From NCBI GenBank assembly GCA_029204225.1, contig CM055108.1:47263146-47327145 (forward strand): a stretch of 64,000 nt of DNA, in the 5' to 3' direction. Below the pieces are notes generated by a model, which was not told where the DNA came from, searched no databases, and worked only from the letters and a program-made list of their open reading frames with translations. The DNA is from Diphasiastrum complanatum (taxonomy: Eukaryota > Streptophyta > Lycopodiopsida > Lycopodiales > Lycopodiaceae). The position numbers and the translations under genes are program-made. The first letter of the stretch is position 1. Every line of letters begins with the position of its first letter. Shown here one piece after another: positions 11,383 to 21,804 of the stretch.

Positions 11383-12935
11383 CTGGAAGTTAGTCTAGGT
11401 GACACTAATAACTATCAATGACTGAAGAATGAAAATCTAATGCTATTTACAGAACAAGAAAACTATTATTCTATGGGCTGATAGAACTATGTTCTATGGG
11501 AAGCTCATCAAGCTATAAAAATGGCTCCAATACTTTGTTGGGAGATGTTGGTGGAAATCTCATCGATGCGTACACTGCGTGGATCACAATTGATCGCCCA
11601 GGCGAACACAAAATCTGTTTGCGCTTTGTGGAAGCAAGAAGAGCAGACATTAATGCAAAATAGTAAGAGAGTAAAAAAAACGAAATAGCAAATGCATCCA
11701 ACACTGACAAAGATCTGAATGCAATAACAAGATAATACTTGATTCAAATTAATGTATATGAAAATACAAGTCATATTGATGATGTGCGCACAAGACAATT
11801 GTGGGCGACACCGTCGTGCTCAAGAAGCTAACTCTGCTCTGTAAAAGCTTGAGCTTATTACTGACAATCAGTTTGAAAGAAAGAATCGATGCGTGAAAGC
11901 ATGTACAATGTTTGTCTCTGATAATTCTCTTGTGTTGTTTGTTACAATGATCATCATCTACATACAATTTGCATTAGTGTTGACGTATGTACAAAAAGGA
12001 AATAGAGTAGTAGCACCGTCTTGGGTAGATTGTGGCGGCGGTGGCTGTTTTTGTTGAAGTGGTTGCACAATACAATAGGTGGGTGTGAGGAGGCTGCGAC
12101 TACCCGGAGTCAAGCGTATTGTTGTTGATAGTTGATGAGGTCGATGAAGTGGACTAATCTTGATGGTACCGACGATAGTCGATTAAGTCGACATCTTGGA
12201 CAAGTCGGACTTCCTCGACAAGTGGGTTGCCACTTTGATGCTTGTCTTTGACAATAGCGCATTTTTGCAGACCATGCGACAATGCATGTAAAACTACAAC
12301 AATCGAATGGAACTAGATTAACATGAAATTTAGGAGAGTTGAGGAATAAATCCAACACAAGCTTCTACACAACCTCTATAATTCAATTGTCAATATCACA
12401 TGCAGTTCACTTGCCTAAAAATTCCTATTCAATTCGAATAAGGACACAATTATTTTCTTTATTTTTAAAATCAAGAACTCTTGATATCAAATTACATTTA
12501 GGATTCTCATTCTTATATATTCTTGATAAAATCTTACAAGATAATTCTTGGCACTTCTTTATATAATGATTATTCACTTGTCAAGAATCGTCAGTCCTAA
12601 TATTAAGGTTCTTAATCTCTATTATAAAGTAAATATCTATTAAAGTTATACATATATATGTACATCGAGAGAAAAAAATCCAAATAATAAGAAAAAATTG
12701 AAAACTTGGCCAACACTTTTTGGGCACAAATAGTAGAAGTTAGAACTTAGCGATTGGAAACTTGACAATGGTGAGAGCTTTTAACATGAGATTTTATTTG
12801 ATGGTCCTTCCACAAGCTTGTTTAAAATATTTCAACTATTTGATGCTTTGCAGGGCTAATTGATGCTAACGTTATTCCCCCCTTGACAGGTTAATTTGAT
12901 TCTCAACATCAATTCAAGGCTTAAAGGGACTTGGA
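11383..12935. repeat. R1 repeat, copy 2
   Basis: Matches R1 copies 1 and 3. It lacks the central ~800 bp found in both of them (junction near 12450) but extends further to the right, sharing the CAATTCAAGGCTTAAAGGGAC end with copy 3 (35685-35704). No confident coding sequence. Confidence 0.6.
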
Positions 12936-13574
12936 ACTGGGAGACAATTCTTACAAAAGCCCATATTAGTTGGCTCTACATGCAAGGTGATTCTTAGAAT
13001 TTTTTATGCTTATCAATTTGGATCTTTAGAATTGGTTGATAGTAAATAACAAAATTAAGAACTTTGTTAAAAAGCCCATATCTGATTGGCAAGGGTCTCG
13101 GCCCAACAATAATATGGACTCTGAAATTTCAAGGGGTCCTTGCAAGTTGCATATTCTTGAGTCTTTCTCAATTTTTTGAGGACTATTACAGTTCACTCAT
13201 AAAGGGTCCATCTGGACGTCTGGAGTCTCTGACTTCGACTCTGGACTCCGTGCCTACGTTATTAGCACTTGGAGTTTCTAACAAAGCAGAAACTGGCAGA
13301 TTAAAACCCGTAATCGGCAGTATCACGCTAGTCCAGGACTGTACATTTATATGGTGGTTCTGCATGTACGTATTTACGTATTTATACGACTTCAAAATGT
13401 ACGATGCATTCATCATGAACATTCACGAAACAAAACAATAGAAACGATGAAAATTCACGAAGCAGAAACAGAAACGATGAAATTTCCATTCAAAAACTTC
13501 CGTCATACATTTCTTTACTTCCAAAAACTTCATATATGAAGCGGGCGTCCAAAATCCTCTGATTACAAGAGTAA
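12936..13574. other. Anonymous stretch left of the recombinase gene
   Basis: No gene recognised. It contains TACGTTATTAGC at 13255-13266, identical to the last 12 bases of the hairpin ending at 15760, with the recombinase gene between the two. Purine-rich GAAACGATGAA words repeat near 13440-13480. Confidence 0.3.
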
Positions 13575-15190
13575 CTAGTTCGTAAGCATTAAAAGTTTGC
13601 TTCCTACAACATTCATAGCACTGGTATTTGTTACATTCTTTTCATTCAAAAGCAACCCATCAATCTCATCTTGAACAGCTTTATTTCTCCACCAATCATC
13701 ATCTAAACTAAGCAGACAATCTAGAGAATTCTCAATACTAACAACATCACAAAATGCAGATGAACTATTTATTGGTACTACTAAAGCCATCCCAGCAGAA
13801 AAACCGTGAAATGCTGCATCATAACGTTTTCTCTCAAAATCAAGAGCAGCTTGCCACGAAACATCCCCTTCGGTTCCAGGAACTGCAGATGCTACATTTT
13901 GAAGAGCTCTCATCTCGATACCTTGAAAATCAGAATTATAGTGCATGTAGCCCTCTCTTGACATGTGCCCAGTGAGTTTCATACCAACTTCAGCAGGAAC
14001 GCCCATACAGTTGAAACGTTTCACAACAGATACACGAGCACTTTTGTTCGTTATGAAATCAACATCACATCCAGGAACATCTTTTGCCATAATTTTCATC
14101 CATTTTGAAATTGTTTTCAAACCAACTCTCTGTTTCGAAAACCACTGCAAAAGACAATAAATAATCAAAATTCTTAAATGCAGCATGAACAAAAAAACAG
14201 AAAATATTCACTATTCAAAGGAAAAACATACCACTTTACTAATATGTCTTGGTCCATCAATTGCTCGCAAGAAGAATGGATGTGAAGCACCGTCTTCAGA
14301 ATTCCAAACAAGCAAATGGGAAAAATACTCTTCAAAAGTGTGAATCACATCAGCTAAGTAACAAGTCACATGTTATCAGAACAAACTTCAAAGTCTGAAA
14401 TGCACAAATTGTACAGCTCTGTATGTCCACGAACACAAAAATTATGACAAGCATAAAATGCAAGCCGCATTAAGAGCCCACTGCCATTATCACACTGCAT
14501 AAAACTCTGACATAAGACTGATTTCACTTGCAAAGGAGTAAGTGACTGAGTATACTTTCTTTTTCTTCCAATCCCAACAGCACAAGAACGTTGTACAGCA
14601 GTTAGACAAGTAGCTCTTACTTTTTTAAAACGTGCATCCAACATGATATTAAATTCCTCAACGGGAAGACCAGTGCACACACTATTTTCCTCTAATTTAG
14701 CCCTGATTATTCTACCAATACCACGTAGAAGGCCCACAATGGTTTCTCCTGGGTAAAGAGTTCCATTTTTCTTTTGGACTTGGAGAAAGAAAGATGTCAA
14801 CAATTCAAGCAATTTATTAATATCAATTTCAAACATCTCTTCTACTGTAACAGAACAATCTGATCCAACAACAAGTCTCCAGTCGTCAAACCTATTACGA
14901 GACCACCGATCAACATTAACAGACTTTCTAAAACCACCTTTCTCAACAAGTGCAAGTTCTGAGTGATCTAGATCATGAAATCCTACACGCAACATATCAA
15001 TTCGGTCAGAAGAATATTGCAAAGGAACCAGATTACCATGACCAGACAACACATTTCTAGAGCAGTCCGCATTATCAGAGATAAGAGCGCCATCCTTCAA
15101 AACAACTTCAGAAGATAGAACAGCAGAAGCAAGAATATTTGAAAACATAACACCGCCATTGTGCAATGGCACAACAGCGCAATTATCCAT
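13575..15190 (-). pseudogene. Crypton/KIAA1958-like (DUF3504-type) tyrosine recombinase gene, probably damaged
   Basis: Site-specific recombinases of this kind cut and rejoin DNA through a tyrosine. The first exon (start chosen at 15190, MDNCAVVPL) runs to a stop at 14366-14368. It holds NRFDDWRLVVG, ELLTSFFLQVQKKNGTLYPG, LLRGIGRIIRAKL, LDARFKKVRA, GIGRKRKYTQSLTP and NFCVRGHTELYNL, the order seen in KIAA1958/ZMYM/QRICH1-type domains; the Arg of VRG would be the first catalytic Arg. A short piece (about 14329-14232, FEEYFSHLLVW) is followed by an 87-bp intron (14231-14145, GTATGT...TGCAG) and a last exon from 14144: WFSKQRVGLKTISKW, TNKSARVSVVKR, then LTGHMSREGYMHY with His and Tyr spaced as in tyrosine recombinases. 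Odd points: Lys replaces the usual His of the HxxR box, and some 40-60 residues between exon pieces, including the catalytic Lys region, are missing or unresolved. About 110 residues follow the Tyr. Fold call from memory of the family; activity doubtful. Confidence 0.72.
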
Positions 15191-15605
15191 CAGAAGCAAC
15201 CTAAACAACGAACACACGACTCTCTCAACATCTTCTGACACAAAAACCAAAAACGCCATCACATTATAAACACAAGCACACAAACAGGATTCCGAAAAAT
15301 TGAGAAAGCAAGCTTCAGGATCTACAGAGAACTCCAAGCGCCATTCGCAATTCAAAATCACCATTGCCAACCAGAAACATCGCCAGCGCCAACGGCAAGA
15401 GAGCGCTAAGAGATGAAGGATCAGAAGAGAGTCCAAGAGAACGAAGAGAAGAGACGAACGAAGGAGAGAGAGAGACGAATGAAAATCAGATGTTCAATCA
15501 GAGGTCTCTTCAAACATCACTTCAGACGTCACTTCGAGAAGTTAATGTGTACATACGATATTGAACCATATGAAATACAAGTAAACAGATACGTATAAAA
15601 TATGT
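15191..15605. other. Region upstream of recombinase gene
   Basis: Minus-strand frame continues open upstream of 15190 to 15436 but with Cys/Leu-rich sequence unlike a conserved domain, so I read it as leader. A GA-rich, CGAA-rich tract lies at 15410-15490. No promoter motif can be assigned firmly. Confidence 0.3.
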
Positions 15606-15760
15606 GCTAATAACGTAAGATAACGGCCGCCACAGGGGCCCGTTCTGAGTTTTTTGGGGGGGCTCGTCCCCCAAAAACTCAGAACGGCCCCGGGAGGGCG
15701 AGGCCCCCCAAAAAACTCAGAACGGCCCCTGCGGGGGCCGTTATCTATTACGTTATTAGC
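15606..15760. repeat. GC-rich inverted-repeat (hairpin) element 1
   Basis: The 155-bp segment begins GCTAATAACGTAAGATAACGG and ends with the near-exact complement CCGTTATCTATTACGTTATTAGC, read as two arms of about 60 bp. Each arm contains GTTCTGAGTTTTTTGGGGGG. A third copy of the AACTCAGAACGGCCCC arm lies in the middle. Such near-perfect palindromes are typical of MITE-like elements or structured ends of mobile DNA. No target duplication is obvious. Confidence 0.75.
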
Positions 15761-16561
15761 AGGGCTGGCCGATTATCTATTAAAAACAGCCCCATAATAA
15801 GCCAGAATGGGCACTCCCGCTCGACGTATAAATACGGAACATCAAATTTATACGATGATTATACCGCACCAGTACAAAAATACATTAGACTTTCAGAATT
15901 TCACGAGCTTAGAATGCGAGAATATATCATTTGGAACCCCTCTAGAGTCTTACAGGTTTTGTCACAACCCTTCCCGCGCTTCAAGTTGTTCTCATCCATC
16001 TACATTATGCAGATTCTACAATCTGCTACGTCAAACGTGATTCCAAGACTTCAGAAAGTAGCCACTTGAGACTAAAAAGTTTTTAGGTGAGAGCATCTAT
16101 AACATAGAACCCCGAGCTCCTGAGAGATTGCAAGAATGCGTGGAGCAGAAAACCGGCCCCACCCCATCGAAACTGGAACCGTTAAGATAAGATCGAAGCA
16201 AAATGAAGCCTAGAATCTGGATAGATGAAAAGGCAACCCCTCGCTTCACTGCCACGACTTCTTACACCCAAAAAGCATTGAAAATTGAATTTGTGAACAA
16301 TGATTCTACGCACATTTTGATTTTACGCTCTACTTTCCGAAACAATTTATACATCTTCCAGCTAATCTTATAGTTGTACATTAGCGCCATCTCTGTTTGA
16401 TCCATCTCTCTTTGATCATCTCTGTTCGATCCATCTTTGCTTTGCGGGGATCATCTCTGTTCCGGCAGCACGACGATGGATAAAAACACATAAATACGGC
16501 TGTGCGAGGAGAAGGCGCATTGCATGGGCAGCACCGTATACACATTAACCATATACCAAAG
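15761..16561. other. Anonymous DNA between the two hairpins
   Basis: No recognisable coding sequence. A further degenerate terminus-like word, CCGATTATCTATTA, lies at 15769-15782. A TATAAATA word is at 15827-15834. Otherwise nothing seen. Confidence 0.3.
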
Positions 16562-16665
16562 GTAACGGGCCTGGGAAGGCCCGTTGCGGCATTTTATTGG
16601 GCCGTGGGCTCGCCCAGGGCCCAATAAATTCCCGAACGGGCCTTCCCAGGCCCGTTATCTATTAC
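16562..16665. repeat. GC-rich inverted-repeat (hairpin) element 2
   Basis: Arms GTAACGGGCCTGGGAAGGCC and GGCCTTCCCAGGCCCGTTAT pair almost perfectly; a second inner pair uses TTATTGGGCC and GGCCCAATAAA. The outer end CCGTTATCTATTAC is shared with hairpin 1 although the cores differ, so the two look like members of one hairpin family. Confidence 0.72.
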
Positions 16666-16731
16666 ATAAAAATTCCGCACACATTTCCCCCCTCCCCCCC
16701 GCCGCACACAATCATTTATAGCACGTGGGTA

Positions 16732-17112
16732 GTTGGTTGGGTCCACAATATCTATTATTTTTTATTATATAAGTGGTCAGAAATACAAAACCCCTTGATC
16801 GACTCACCTATTGCCACCTGTTCCAATCAGCCGCTGCCACTTGTAGGCACTTTAAGTTAGCTGAGAGACGCTAAACGTTGTCATCCACTCATCGTCAGCC
16901 AACTGTTCCAATCACCCTCTGCCACGTGTTTCCCCGAATCGATCGGACGGTCAGTGTGCCCTATCCTCGCTTTTGTGATCTGATCCGACAGTTGGCGTGC
17001 CTGATGCTCAGCTCCGGTGGTCCGGTCGGACGGTCGGCGTGCCCTATCCTCGCTTTTGTGATCTGATCCGACGGTTGGCATGCTTGATGCGATCCGACAG
17101 GCAACGTGCCAG
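16732..17112 (+). repeat. S1 repeat, copy 2
   Basis: Same orientation as 9241-9590. Inside it a segment of about 84-bp period is tandemly duplicated (GTGCCCTATCCTCGCTTTTG at about 16956 and 17038). Confidence 0.65.
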
Positions 17113-17727
17113 ACGTTTGCCGGGCCTCCTTCCCAACCTGGAATTTCTAAAGGCCTTGCTTGCTCTCTCCCTCTTTGATGCAAAACGAGGACGTGCCCCT
17201 GCACGTGAGGGATTATTGCACGTAAATCTGTGCACGAGCCCCTGCAAGCCGCGGGACCACATGCACCTGTCTTCGATGCTATACAACAAAAGAAAACCAA
17301 GGAAAATATTCAAAACTTTGAAAATGAGAAACTCAAACAACGTCTGTTTTCTCATTATGTGATTAGAAAAACAAATAAATTCGTTGGAGCAATCACAAAA
17401 AAAATCTCAACAATGGTTTCATTTTACAAAATATACACATTAGCCTAAATACTTGACAATTGTTCTATCATACAAACTCAACTCTTGATTGATGGTCTAA
17501 ATATTAAGAAAGTTATCCATGCTTCAAAGAATACCAAGTGGAGAAATTAGAAGATACAAAAATCACCTGAATCTTACAGCTTTGAAAATGGATTCTCCTT
17601 ACTATTTGACTTGAACAAACATGCAACAAAGGCAAAGTGACATAATGGGATACGAACATATAATGCTTACCGATTTTTGTTAGTACTATAAAAAGATTGA
17701 AAGAAAAAAAGACAAAAACTCAATCAT
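17113..17727. other. No gene recognised
   Basis: AT-rich sequence with short frames only; nothing supported. Confidence 0.3.
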
Positions 17728-18008
17728 CTCTAGAATATTTCAGTGTGAGACTTCGTAGGTACTTTTATTTGTTAGCAATAAGTTGGGCACAAAATTACCC
17801 AAGACTAAGTGACACCTACAGACTATTGAAAGCACAATAAAAGTGACGTAACCATAATAACCCACCAAGGGCTTGTTACAGCCAACCAGATCTTCACTTT
17901 AAAACCACTTGTAAAAACAATATGTAGCACTTTAAAATGCATGTAGATGAAAGCTCACCATTATTATTACTTACAACTTGTCATCTCTAATTTGTCAAAC
18001 TATGTCAA
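17728..18008 (-). repeat. S2 repeat, copy 2 (inverted)
   Basis: Reverse complement of 9591-9872, for example TGTGAGACTTCGTAGGTAC on the opposite strand. The match ends near 18008 at TTTGTCAAACTATG. No coding capacity seen. Confidence 0.7.
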
Positions 18009-18613
18009 TTTCAATACGAAATTGGTGTGTTCCAACTTTTTTTATTGCTCTTTCTTTTGCTTAACTTGCAATATGTCTCACATTCTTATTTTCATGCATT
18101 TTCTTTTCAGTTGATATTGAGAAACTTTTTCTCAAGTCACCTTCAATTTTATGAAAGGAAATGACAAGTTTTTAAAAATTGGCTAATTATAAATACCTTT
18201 CTCTTTGAGAATTCAAAACATTTGGATAAGTTGTACATTGCATTGAGACTTCGTTGATTTTTTTGTTGAAACATGAAAGCTTTCTCAATGACGATATTTC
18301 TACCTATGCCTTCTGTCCAAGAAAGTTAAAAACAAGATCAAACCAAAATTTTAGATATACAAGCCAACAATTTTGATCAGATCACGTTTTACAAACAAAT
18401 TATATTTAAACATGAAATGAGTGATGATGTATGCATGCCTAACCATGTGACATCAAGCAAATGTTATGAAACTATCTAGAAGTATTGCAACTAATTAGAA
18501 AAGAGCATGCAAGAAAGATGCACAAATTAGGTTCTTACATAGTCTTCATTCGATTGAATTACATCAATTATTCCAGCAAACAAACCATCCATTGAAGAAT
18601 TTTCCAAACGATG
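18009..18613. other. No gene recognised
   Basis: AT-rich anonymous DNA between S2 and element D; no LTR could be delimited here although a 5' LTR of element D would be expected in this area. Confidence 0.3.
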
Positions 18614-18968
18614 AGCCCTTATTTTACCTCCTTTATTCATTTTGACCCAAACGAAGGGCTACGAACTCCAAACGAAGGGCACCCGAACTGTACCTGCAAG
18701 TACGATATTGCAAAATAGATTGATTGCAACAAAGAAAGTGTTCGGAGCGCGCCAAAAGCAATTCCACCATTCCATTGGGCATAGAGTTGGGAGTTGGCGA
18801 CAAAGTGCATTTCGGAAGGCGATGCCAATTTGGCTTTCAATTTGTCGGAAAAGCGGTGGGTGGCCTGGTAAAGGAGAAATTGCAGGTCTTTGTTTTAAAT
18901 TCCTGACATCTCAATTTACCTTGACATACAGTTTTTAACCTACGGTTGCAATTTCACAGAGTTTTGGG
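18614..18968 (+). other. Conserved leader of the D/E family
   Basis: About 350 bp clearly similar to 47488-47839 in front of element E gag. Shared words include CCAAACGAAGGGCACC, TGTACCTGCAAGTACGATA and GATTTGGCTTTCAATTTG (with differences). It precedes the gag ATG directly. No tRNA-Met type primer site was found at its left end. Confidence 0.65.
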
Positions 18969-21422
18969 ATGACAAACATGGGAGAGTCCATTTTGAGTGA
19001 AAGTAGCAAATTGGACAGGATTTCCAACTATGCAGTGTGGAAATTCAAAATGAAAAATATACTAATAGAGAAGGACATGTGGGATGTCGTCACAAGTGAT
19101 GAAAGAAGACCGCCAAATGAAGCGGATATCAAAGTGTTCGATAAGAAGGTGAGGAAAGCTTTGACCTTCATTAACTTGTCAGTGAAGCATCACATCATTA
19201 CCCACATTTGTGATGCAGTTACACCCAGACAGGCATGAGATGCACTAAAGGAGCAGTTTGAGATGTCAAATCCATCAAGAATCATGTTTTTGAAGTCAAA
19301 ACTAAATAGTGCCTGCATGGAGCAAGGAGAGCACATTCAGACATACATGACCAATGAGGGATATTCTATTGGTGAGCGCATACGTGATGTTGAGCTGGTG
19401 CACAATGCATTGTGTGGCATTGCAGAACCTTATCAAATGTTTGTGAGCGGAATAGCATCAAGAGAAAGATTTCCAACCTTTGACGAGCTCATAGGAATCT
19501 TGATGCAGGAGGAGCAACGACGAGAAATGGTGAAAGCTAGACGTCAAAACACTGACGATCAGACACTCGCGACATGCCAAAAGCAAGACAAAGGCAAGGG
19601 CAAGAAGAAGTCTAAGCAGCAGTTTTCCAAGACTCATGAGGATGAGGGATCTTCTAGCAAGACCAGGAAGAAAGACAAGTGCTTTCATTGTGGCAAGAAG
19701 GGCCATTGGAAGAGTGAATGTCAAAAATTTCTGGCGGAATCAGGCAAGGGGAAACCAAAGCAAGTAGATAACCTTGTCGACGAGGGTGACACTGGAAACT
19801 CTAGCATCTTCATATCAGCATTGTCATCTAATCAAGATGATCAAGCATGGTATATTAACTCAGGGGCCATAAGACACATAGCAGGTAACAAGGATTGGTT
19901 CAGTAGCTTAAAAGTGTTGGAAAATGGAACGTCTAATTCACAAGCTAATGGTGATGTGTGCAAGATCAAGGGGATAGGCACCATTTTCATCCAACTATCT
20001 GATGGCGAAAGCAGGATGATCAAGGAGGTACTTTACGTTCCAGGTTTCAAGAAAAATCTACTTTCTGTTGGAGTCATTACTGATCAAAAGCCGAAAGTAG
20101 AATTTGGCCATGATCATTACTTTGTGAAAAATGTGAACCAAAAGTTCAAAGTCATTGCAGATGGTATAAGGGAGCCCACATTTTCAATGTACAGGTTGAA
20201 TGATACAATCAAGAGGCAACATGGACTTATCTCGACCATTCCATCACAAACTGAACTATGGAATAAAAGGCTTGGTCATTTGAACCTAGGAAGCCTCAGT
20301 TTGATTAGAAAACTGGAAATGATAATAGAATTGCCTATGATACCGCTTGAAGTTGATGTGCAAATCATGTGTGTATGGGAAGCAACATCGAGAGAAGTTC
20401 AATAAAGGTGGCGTTGCAAGGGCAAAGAACATCCTGGATTTGATCCACACAGATCTATGCGGGCCTATGAGGACTATGTCCTTAGGTAAAACCTTCTATT
20501 TCATTACCTTCATTGATGATATGTCACGTAAGACGTGGATTTACTTCTTGAAGAAGAAATCGGATGCGTTTGACACTTTCAAGAGCTTCAAATCATTGGT
20601 AGAAAATCAAAGCAGGAAGATCAAAGTTCTAAGATCAGATAGTGGAGGTGAGTACAAGTCTATCAACAACAATGATCTTTGTGATCTATGTCAGTTCAAA
20701 AGACAATTTACGCAAGCTCATACTCTTGAACTCAATGGTGTAGCTGAGTGCAAGAATTGTACAATTGTGAAAAGTGCTAGATCTATGCTAGCTAAGATGA
20801 AACTACCAAAAGATTTTTGCTCAGAAGCATGCAGTACGGCAATTTATCTTCAAAATAGAAGTCCTACCATAGCCATACCAAAAATGACACATGAGGCATT
20901 TACAAAGAAGAAGCCAAAGGTGAGCCACTTGCGAATCTTTGGATGTAAGGCCTTTGTACACATTCCTAAGGAAGAGAGACGTAAGCTTGATGTGAAAAGC
21001 TATCAAGTGTATATTCCTGGGATATGATGATCATGTGAAGGGCTATAAATGTTTTGATCCATTGGAGAACAAAATACATATCAGTCGTAATGTTATCTTT
21101 GATGAATCTAAGATGTATGAAGATAAGGATGCTGAGAAGACAAATGCATCTAGTGGAAAAGATGGTACAGTGAGGATGCCTCTTGATGATGTTCCATGAT
21201 TGACTTTCCTAGTGATGAACACGAGAATACACCTCAAGATACAACTACTCAATCTCAAGAGACAGGTTGGAGAGGTAGAGATAAGCCTTTTGGTGCAAGA
21301 AGGATTGAAGTTGCAGGTGACAAACGCAAGGAGAAAGATGTGTCATGAGATACATTTTCACCAAGAAGCCGATTACCTGACAGGAAGCTCCCTAAATGGT
21401 TTGAAAGATTGATGGAGAGCCG
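18969..21422 (+). pseudogene. Element D gag, protease, integrase (broken)
   Basis: Gag begins MTNMGESILSESSKLDRISN; a TGA at 19236-19238 replaces the Trp expected after RQA, but the same frame continues. A CCHC zinc knuckle CFHCGKKGHWKSEC lies near 19680. The protease motif is WYINSGA (about 19850), so the catalytic Asp is Asn. GAG-preintegrase LWNKRLGHLNLGSL is near 20260. A frameshift near 20356 separates this from integrase (20347-21027: LIHTDLCGP, FIDDMSRKTW, LRSDSGGEY, NGVAECKN), where the three catalytic acids are kept. Another frameshift near 21010 precedes the linker. The coding part ends at the block inserted at 21423. Confidence 0.9.
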
Positions 21423-21451
21423 TGTGAAAAGTTTTTACACTTGGTGTGTGT

Positions 21452-21522
21452 GGTCGGGCTAGGGATTGAACCTAGGACCTCCCCCATTCCGGTGGGGTGC
21501 TCTACCACTGAGCTACCTGTCC
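21452..21522 (-). other. tRNA-like sequence in TRIM LTR (first copy)
   Basis: Seventy-one bases fold as a tRNA: acceptor GGACAGG/CCCGACC (5 of 7 pairs), D stem GCTC/GAGC (4 of 4), anticodon stem CCCCA/GGGGG (4 of 5) with a 7-base loop CCGGAAT, 5-base variable loop, T stem CTAGG/CCTAG (5 of 5) with loop TTCAATC. TAGCTCAGTGG and GGTTCAATCC match Pol III A- and B-box consensus. No CCA is encoded. It is inside an LTR, so it is a tRNA-derived promoter-like module rather than a normal tRNA gene. Confidence 0.8.
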
Positions 21523-21677
21523 ATTTGTGTTCCAAGAGTGTTGTGCAAGGGCTATAGCCTTGACACTTTCTAACACTCCCCCTCAAGGCATAGCCCTTTT
21601 TAGCTACCGCCCGCCTAGACCACACCCACAACCATGGCTTTGATACCATGTGAAAAGTTTTTACACTTGGTGTGTGT

Positions 21678-21748
21678 GGTCGGGCTAGGGATTGAACCTA
21701 GGACCTCCCCCATTCCAGTGGGGTGCTGTACCACTGAGCTACCTGTCC
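21678..21748 (-). other. tRNA-like sequence in TRIM LTR (second copy)
   Basis: Same module in the other LTR. Two changes: one breaks a D-stem pair (G to C), the other makes the anticodon loop CTGGAAT, restoring the usual T at the base before the anticodon position. A- and B-box-like words are unchanged. Confidence 0.8.
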
Positions 21749-21804
21749 ATTTGTGTTCCAAGAGTGTTGTGCAAGGGCTATAGCCTTGACACTTTCTAAC
21801 ATGG

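Larger units (their letters stand above)
21423..21801 (-). mobile_element. TRIM: 379-bp miniature LTR retrotransposon with tRNA-like LTRs
   Basis: Two direct repeats of 153 bp (21423-21575 and 21649-21801) differ at only two bases and flank 73 bp of internal DNA. Read on the minus strand each repeat starts TGTTAGAAAG and ends CTTTTCACA. A primer site TGGTATCAAAGCC (21636-21648, 12 of 13 bases matching the initiator tRNA-Met type) follows the 5' repeat. A purine tract GAGGGGGAG (21576-21584) precedes the 3' repeat. No protein is encoded, as expected for TRIMs, which depend on other elements for enzymes. Each LTR contains a cloverleaf-like tRNA sequence (see separate entry). Its flanks do not give its own target duplication; left is AGCCG and right is TGGTA. 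Confidence 0.88.

Noticed and set aside
13575-15436. Phage or bacterial integrase
   Set aside because: Intron with plant-like splice sites and the long N-terminal domain fit the eukaryotic Crypton/KIAA1958 group better.
21452-21522. Genuine cellular tRNA gene
   Set aside because: It is present twice at exact LTR spacing inside a TRIM, has two acceptor mismatches and lacks the usual T before the anticodon in one copy, so it is a tRNA-derived element part.
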